Source: Nibribacter ruber
GTDB lineage: Bacteria > Bacteroidota > Bacteroidia > Cytophagales > Hymenobacteraceae
Assembly: GCF_009913235.1 (NCBI RefSeq)
Contig: NZ_CP047897.1
Span: forward strand, 868,001-932,000
Length of the DNA: 64,000 nucleotides
Direction of reading: 5' to 3'
Program-made: the position numbers and the translations under genes
Shown: positions 61,173 through 64,000 of the stretch, in pieces
How the letters are laid out: every line of letters begins with the position of its first letter
Position numbering within the stretch: the first letter of the stretch is position 1
Notes under the pieces: generated by a model
The model's database searches: none
What the model saw: only the letters and a program-made list of their open reading frames with translations
Told to the model about the DNA's origin: nothing

Positions 61173-62305
61173 ACGGGTAAGTGTTGACGGTTTTTCCAGG
61201 CATACGTTCCCCGCCACCCCAGAATGGCGGTGGCGAGCACATACGGGACATACAGCACCTGTAAAAGACCAATAAATAAAAGTAATCTCTTTCTCCTAAA
61301 GAAGTCCAGCACCGGCGCAAGCAATACCAGATCAGGAACTAATTTCATAGCCAGCGCCCACCAAAACCACCACCAGCCCAGTGTACCTGCTACCGCCAAA
61401 CCAAGAACCACCCAAAGCGCCACATTTGCCGTTAGCACCAGCACCGCCAAGGCTTTGGGAGCCGTGCGGGTATAATGCTTCCATTTGCTGGCCCAGCGTT
61501 TGCGCTGCTCCAAAAAGCTTTTGAACGCAGGTATTGCTGAGGTCTTGACAATGGCCTCCTGATCTTTTAAAAAAGCAACCGACCCCGGATACTTTTGGTG
61601 GATTTTGTGCATCAGGAATTCATCATCCCCCGACGGTAGATGGTCATTCCCGGCAAAGCCGTTCACGCCCAGAAAAGCAGCTTTTTCATAGGCTAGATTG
61701 GCACCGTTGCACATGGTGGGCTGCTGCCAGCCAATGCATGCCGCCCCCACTCCAATAAGCGCCGAGAACTCCAGCGCCTGCAACTGTTGAAACCAATCTT
61801 CTTGGTAAGTGAGCATTACGGGCCCGCTGATCAGTTTGGCTTTCTGTTCCAGCCGGCAGGCATTGAGTACAGTAAGCCAGTTAGGATGAACTCTGCAGTC
61901 CCCGTCTGTGCAGACAATCCAGTCTCCCTGGGCTTGGGAGACTCCCAGTTCAATGGCTCCCTTTTTTAGCCTCTTTTCTGGAAAAGAGGCTAAAAACAGA
62001 AGCTTCACTTGTAAAGAGCTGCGCTGAAGAAAGTCATTTACTAAGTCCGGCGTGCCGTCTATGGAATGGTCATCCACTACCAAAACCTCAAAAAGCGATG
62101 ATGGGTAGGTTTGTCGTTCTAAATCTTGGAGTAATGGAAGGAGATTGCCTTGTTCGTCTTTTACCGGAATAATGACTGTGAAGAAAACCTTGGAACCTAC
62201 AGATTGGTTTTTCGGAACCGGTAGTCTGGCCCAGGCCCAGGCACTACCCAACAGCACCAGGGCGTAGGTTCCTAACACCAACAGCAAAACGACTAAGAAA
62301 ATCAA
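61169..62305 (-). CDS. Family 2 glycosyltransferase with membrane spans (2), carrying an in-frame palindrome
   Basis: The 378-residue protein has an N-terminal membrane helix and a GT-A domain with FTVIIPVKDEQGNLLPLLQD, LVVDDHSIDGTPD and WIVCTDGDCRV. GDDEFLMHKI and QRKRWASKWKHYTR follow, then C-terminal membrane helices. Between the beta strand LQVKLLFL and KGAIELGVSQAQGDW the gene contains a copy of the dispersed palindrome at 61963-61996, adding residues that read LASFPEKRLKK. It overlaps the flippase-like gene before it and the small gene after it by four bases each. It is probably a processive or lipid-linked sugar transferase; the substrate is unknown. Confidence 0.92.
   Translation of the reverse strand: MIFLVVLLLVLGTYALVLLGSAWAWARLPVPKNQSVGSKVFFTVIIPVKDEQGNLLPLLQDLERQTYPSSLFEVLVVDDHSIDGTPDLVNDFLQRSSLQVKLLFLASFPEKRLKKGAIELGVSQAQGDWIVCTDGDCRVHPNWLTVLNACRLEQKAKLISGPVMLTYQEDWFQQLQALEFSALIGVGAACIGWQQPTMCNGANLAYEKAAFLGVNGFAGNDHLPSGDDEFLMHKIHQKYPGSVAFLKDQEAIVKTSAIPAFKSFLEQRKRWASKWKHYTRTAPKALAVLVLTANVALWVVLGLAVAGTLGWWWFWWALAMKLVPDLVLLAPVLDFFRRKRLLLFIGLLQVLYVPYVLATAILGWRGTYAWKNRQHLPV
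61963..61996. repeat. Dispersed palindrome, copy 22 (inside a coding sequence)
   Basis: Perfect 16-bp arms TTTTTAGCCTCTTTTC / GAAAAGAGGCTAAAAA around TG. It is read in frame on the minus strand within the glycosyltransferase gene and encodes about 11 residues. It is the only copy I found inside a convincing gene. Confidence 0.85.
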
Positions 62306-63312
62306 CGGGTGCGGGTGAGTTTAAGCGGAAGCACAAACAGCAAGCCCACCACGCTGGGCAAGGCAATGTTGAGGGCCCACAAAGACAAACTGGCTCCCAG
62401 CACCAGCATGGGTTCCTGCCCCATCAACCCGAAGAAGTGCATAGCGCTCAGTTCGCGCATGCCAATGTCTGCCAGAGCATTGATGGACGGCACCAATGAT
62501 TTCAGCAGGAAGGTTCCGGCCACGCCCCAGATGTACTGATCTAGCGTAAGGTTGACGCCAAACGCCCACAGCAGGGCAATGAACTGGGCCATGAACACCG
62601 CATACCGCAATCCAGAAAGTAAAATCATCCGGTTCAATTCTTCGGGCGAGTAGTCCCCTATCACAGCGAAGTAGTGCACCCATCGCTTAAGCAGAGGAAT
62701 TCTTTCCAGCACGGCAATAGCCCAGTGAAAACTGAACAGCAAGGCCAGCATCCATCCATTGACCAACAGCAGTCCCAACGCCACCGAAATTCCCACCGGG
62801 GTGGCCAGGGGCAGATAATAGCTATAGAAGAAATACGCCAGCGCGCCAGAACCCACCAGCACCGTGGCAAACAACTGGCACAGACGGCCCAGCAAAATGG
62901 CGCCTATAGCGTCTACCCGGTTCTTCTGGTGCAGCGTTAAAATGCGGCCTGCATAGTCTCCTACCCGGTTAGGCGTCACAAACCCCAGGGTAAGGCCCGC
63001 CAGTACCGCACGATAGGCTTTTAAGAAAGATAATTTTTCAATTTTCTGGGAAAGGTACTGCCACTTGAGAGCTTCCACGCCCCAGTTGAGGGGCAGTAAA
63101 ACAAGGGCCAGCGCCGCTGCCCATCCGTTGGTAGACCACACCTGCTGCCATCTGACCCAGGAAAAGGCAGTTTGATTCTCAGAATCCAGCAGGGCCTGTC
63201 TCAAATAATAAAGCGTCAAACACAAAACCGCCAGCTTGCCCCCCCACACCAAAAGGCGCACGGGTAGCTTAAGACTGCCAGATTGTTTGTAATTTTGTAC
63301 TTTATGATTCAT
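62302..63312 (-). CDS. Flippase-like membrane protein (lysylphosphatidylglycerol synthase TM family, UPF0104)
   Basis: The 336-residue protein of about eight membrane spans matches the YbhN/AglD2-type membrane domain: LLPLNWGVEALKWQYLSQKI, RAVLAGLTLGFVTPNRVGDY AGRIL, LLGRLCQLFATVLVGSGAL, and the C-terminal PSINALADIGMRELSAMHFF. These proteins are proposed to move lipids or lipid-linked intermediates; it lacks the catalytic C-terminal domain of MprF. It overlaps the glycosyltransferase by four bases, consistent with a lipid-linked sugar pathway. Its start codon overlaps that of ruvC head to head. Confidence 0.9.
   Translation of the reverse strand: MNHKVQNYKQSGSLKLPVRLLVWGGKLAVLCLTLYYLRQALLDSENQTAFSWVRWQQVWSTNGWAAALALVLLPLNWGVEALKWQYLSQKIEKLSFLKAYRAVLAGLTLGFVTPNRVGDYAGRILTLHQKNRVDAIGAILLGRLCQLFATVLVGSGALAYFFYSYYLPLATPVGISVALGLLLVNGWMLALLFSFHWAIAVLERIPLLKRWVHYFAVIGDYSPEELNRMILLSGLRYAVFMAQFIALLWAFGVNLTLDQYIWGVAGTFLLKSLVPSINALADIGMRELSAMHFFGLMGQEPMLVLGASLSLWALNIALPSVVGLLFVLPLKLTRTR
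63290..63297 (+). promoter_or_regulatory. Minus-7 box of ruvC
   Basis: TAATTTTG matches TAnnTTTG exactly and ends seven bases before the ruvC ATG at 63304, so the message is predicted to be almost leaderless. It lies inside the coding start of the divergent flippase-like operon's upstream region. Confidence 0.45.
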
Positions 63313-63873
63313 TCTAGCCTACCACTTCCTAATAATAAGTTAATTCTTGGCGTAGACCCCGGCACCAACGTGATGGGCTATGGCCTCATTGAAATAAACG
63401 GTTCCAAGATTAATGTGCTACAGTACGGGGTTCTGCAACTGAAAAGCTACCCGAACCACGCTGTGAAATTAAAGAAAATATTTGACGCCACCCTGCGCCT
63501 CATCACCGAGTACCTCCCCGACGAGATGGCCATTGAGGCACCGTTCTTCGGGACTAACGTACAGTCCATGCTAAAGTTGGGCCGGGCGCAAGGGGTTGCC
63601 ATTGCTGCCGCCCTTTCCAGAGACATTCCCTACGTGGAATACGCGCCCAAAAAGATTAAACAGTCCGTGACCGGCAACGGAAACGCCTCCAAAGAACAGG
63701 TAGCAGCCATGCTCCTGCAAATTCTCAAAATAAAAGAAGCTCCCAAGTTCCTGGATGCCACAGATGCTCTGGCCGTAGCCCTTTGCCACCACTACGCCCA
63801 AGGCAGCAATTTAAAAGCCGGCGGAAAATCCTGGAAAGCCTTCTTAACAGAAAACCCCAATCGCATCAAATAG
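63304..63873 (+). CDS. ruvC: Holliday junction resolvase RuvC
   Basis: The 189-residue endonuclease resolves Holliday junctions with RuvAB. The RNase H-like fold has its four acidic residues: Asp in LGVDPGTNVMGYG, Glu in MAIEAPFFGTNVQSMLKLGR, and two Asp in LDATDALAVALCHHYA. VEYAPKKIKQSVTGNGNASK is the DNA-binding segment. ATG 63304 is chosen because the upstream in-frame start at 63283 lies before the promoter box. The start overlaps the divergent flippase-like gene by nine bases. A dispersed palindrome follows the gene. Confidence 0.96.
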   Translation: MIHSSLPLPNNKLILGVDPGTNVMGYGLIEINGSKINVLQYGVLQLKSYPNHAVKLKKIFDATLRLITEYLPDEMAIEAPFFGTNVQSMLKLGRAQGVAIAAALSRDIPYVEYAPKKIKQSVTGNGNASKEQVAAMLLQILKIKEAPKFLDATDALAVALCHHYAQGSNLKAGGKSWKAFLTENPNRIK

Positions 63874-63931
63874 ACGTTAGAAGGTAGACACTAGACAGTA
63901 GACTTTTGATTTAGACCTTGAATAGAGGTTA

Positions 63932-63993
63932 AAACAGTTCTGCCGTTTTTGGGCTGATTTCATGAAATCAGCCCAAAAACGGCAGAACTGTTT
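63932..63993. repeat. Dispersed palindrome, copy 23
   Basis: The longest copy. Perfect 30-bp arms: private AAACAGTTCTGC / GCAGAACTGTTT, then the core, with an altered but still paired centre GATTTC-AT-GAAATC. It lies 59 bases after ruvC. Confidence 0.95.
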
Positions 63994-64000
63994 ACTAAGA

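Overview
The window looks like a chromosomal segment of a Bacteroidota bacterium of the order Cytophagales, most likely a Hymenobacteraceae member close to Rufibacter; the genus is an inference. The evidence is TonB-dependent receptors with carboxypeptidase-like N-terminal domains, secreted proteins with a type IX (Por) sorting tail, an ECF sigma/FecR/TonB-receptor locus, a fused E1 alpha/beta 2-oxoacid dehydrogenase, DUF1573 and head-GIN proteins, and Bacteroidota-type promoters (TAnnTTTG minus-7 boxes). Shine-Dalgarno-like sites are rare, and GC looks close to 50 percent.

Layout. 0-6.4 kb: end of an aromatic amino acid operon (aminotransferase, DAHP synthase/chorismate mutase), an alpha/beta hydrolase, a TonB-dependent outer-membrane protein and a MmcQ/YjbR protein. 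6.8-12.2 kb: siderophore receptor behind two metalloregulator-like boxes, a 39-residue membrane microprotein, a KAS III enzyme and an FAD monooxygenase. 12.3-17 kb: aldo/keto reductase, nitroreductase divergent from an HxlR regulator, a DctA carrier, and a Xre/RES toxin-antitoxin pair. 17.1-21.6 kb: two tandem paralogous 707-residue type IX-secreted proteins, each with seven propeller-like repeats. 21.9-26.3 kb: B12-binding radical SAM protein, PhzF protein, beta-barrel protein, and a sigma-54-type response regulator lacking a DNA-binding domain.

26.5-28.2 kb is the most unusual part. Small genes sit between three imperfect palindromes that look like integron attC sites, with the gene ends and starts 5-20 bases from the sites, like gene cassettes without a local integrase. 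28.5-43.3 kb: an orphan RluA-associated domain ending in a (GATT)n tract, an SDR/DUF2867 protein, a LuxE-like protein, a lipoprotein, fused E1, DUF1573 protein, alanine dehydrogenase, HsdR-N protein, AMP nucleosidase coupled to an amidohydrolase, and a UMF1-type transporter. 43.4-48.7 kb: sigma factor, FecR anti-sigma factor, head-GIN lipoprotein and STN-type TonB receptor, a cell-surface signalling operon. 48.7-54.9 kb: a helical-repeat protein, a Thr-rich small protein and an oligopeptide ABC transporter without an ATPase. 55.5-64 kb: tRNA-Ser, asparaginase, TatD, glycosyltransferases with a polysaccharide deacetylase, a SpoIIE phosphatase, a flippase-like/glycosyltransferase operon and ruvC.

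Across the window run about 23 copies of a palindromic element, roughly 38 bp with core arms CGTTTTTGG and CCAAAAACG. Nearly all lie just after stop codons or between genes. In many copies the palindrome continues outward into arms that differ from copy to copy but pair within the copy. One copy lies in frame inside a glycosyltransferase gene. This family and the cassette-like array are the two observations most worth following up.
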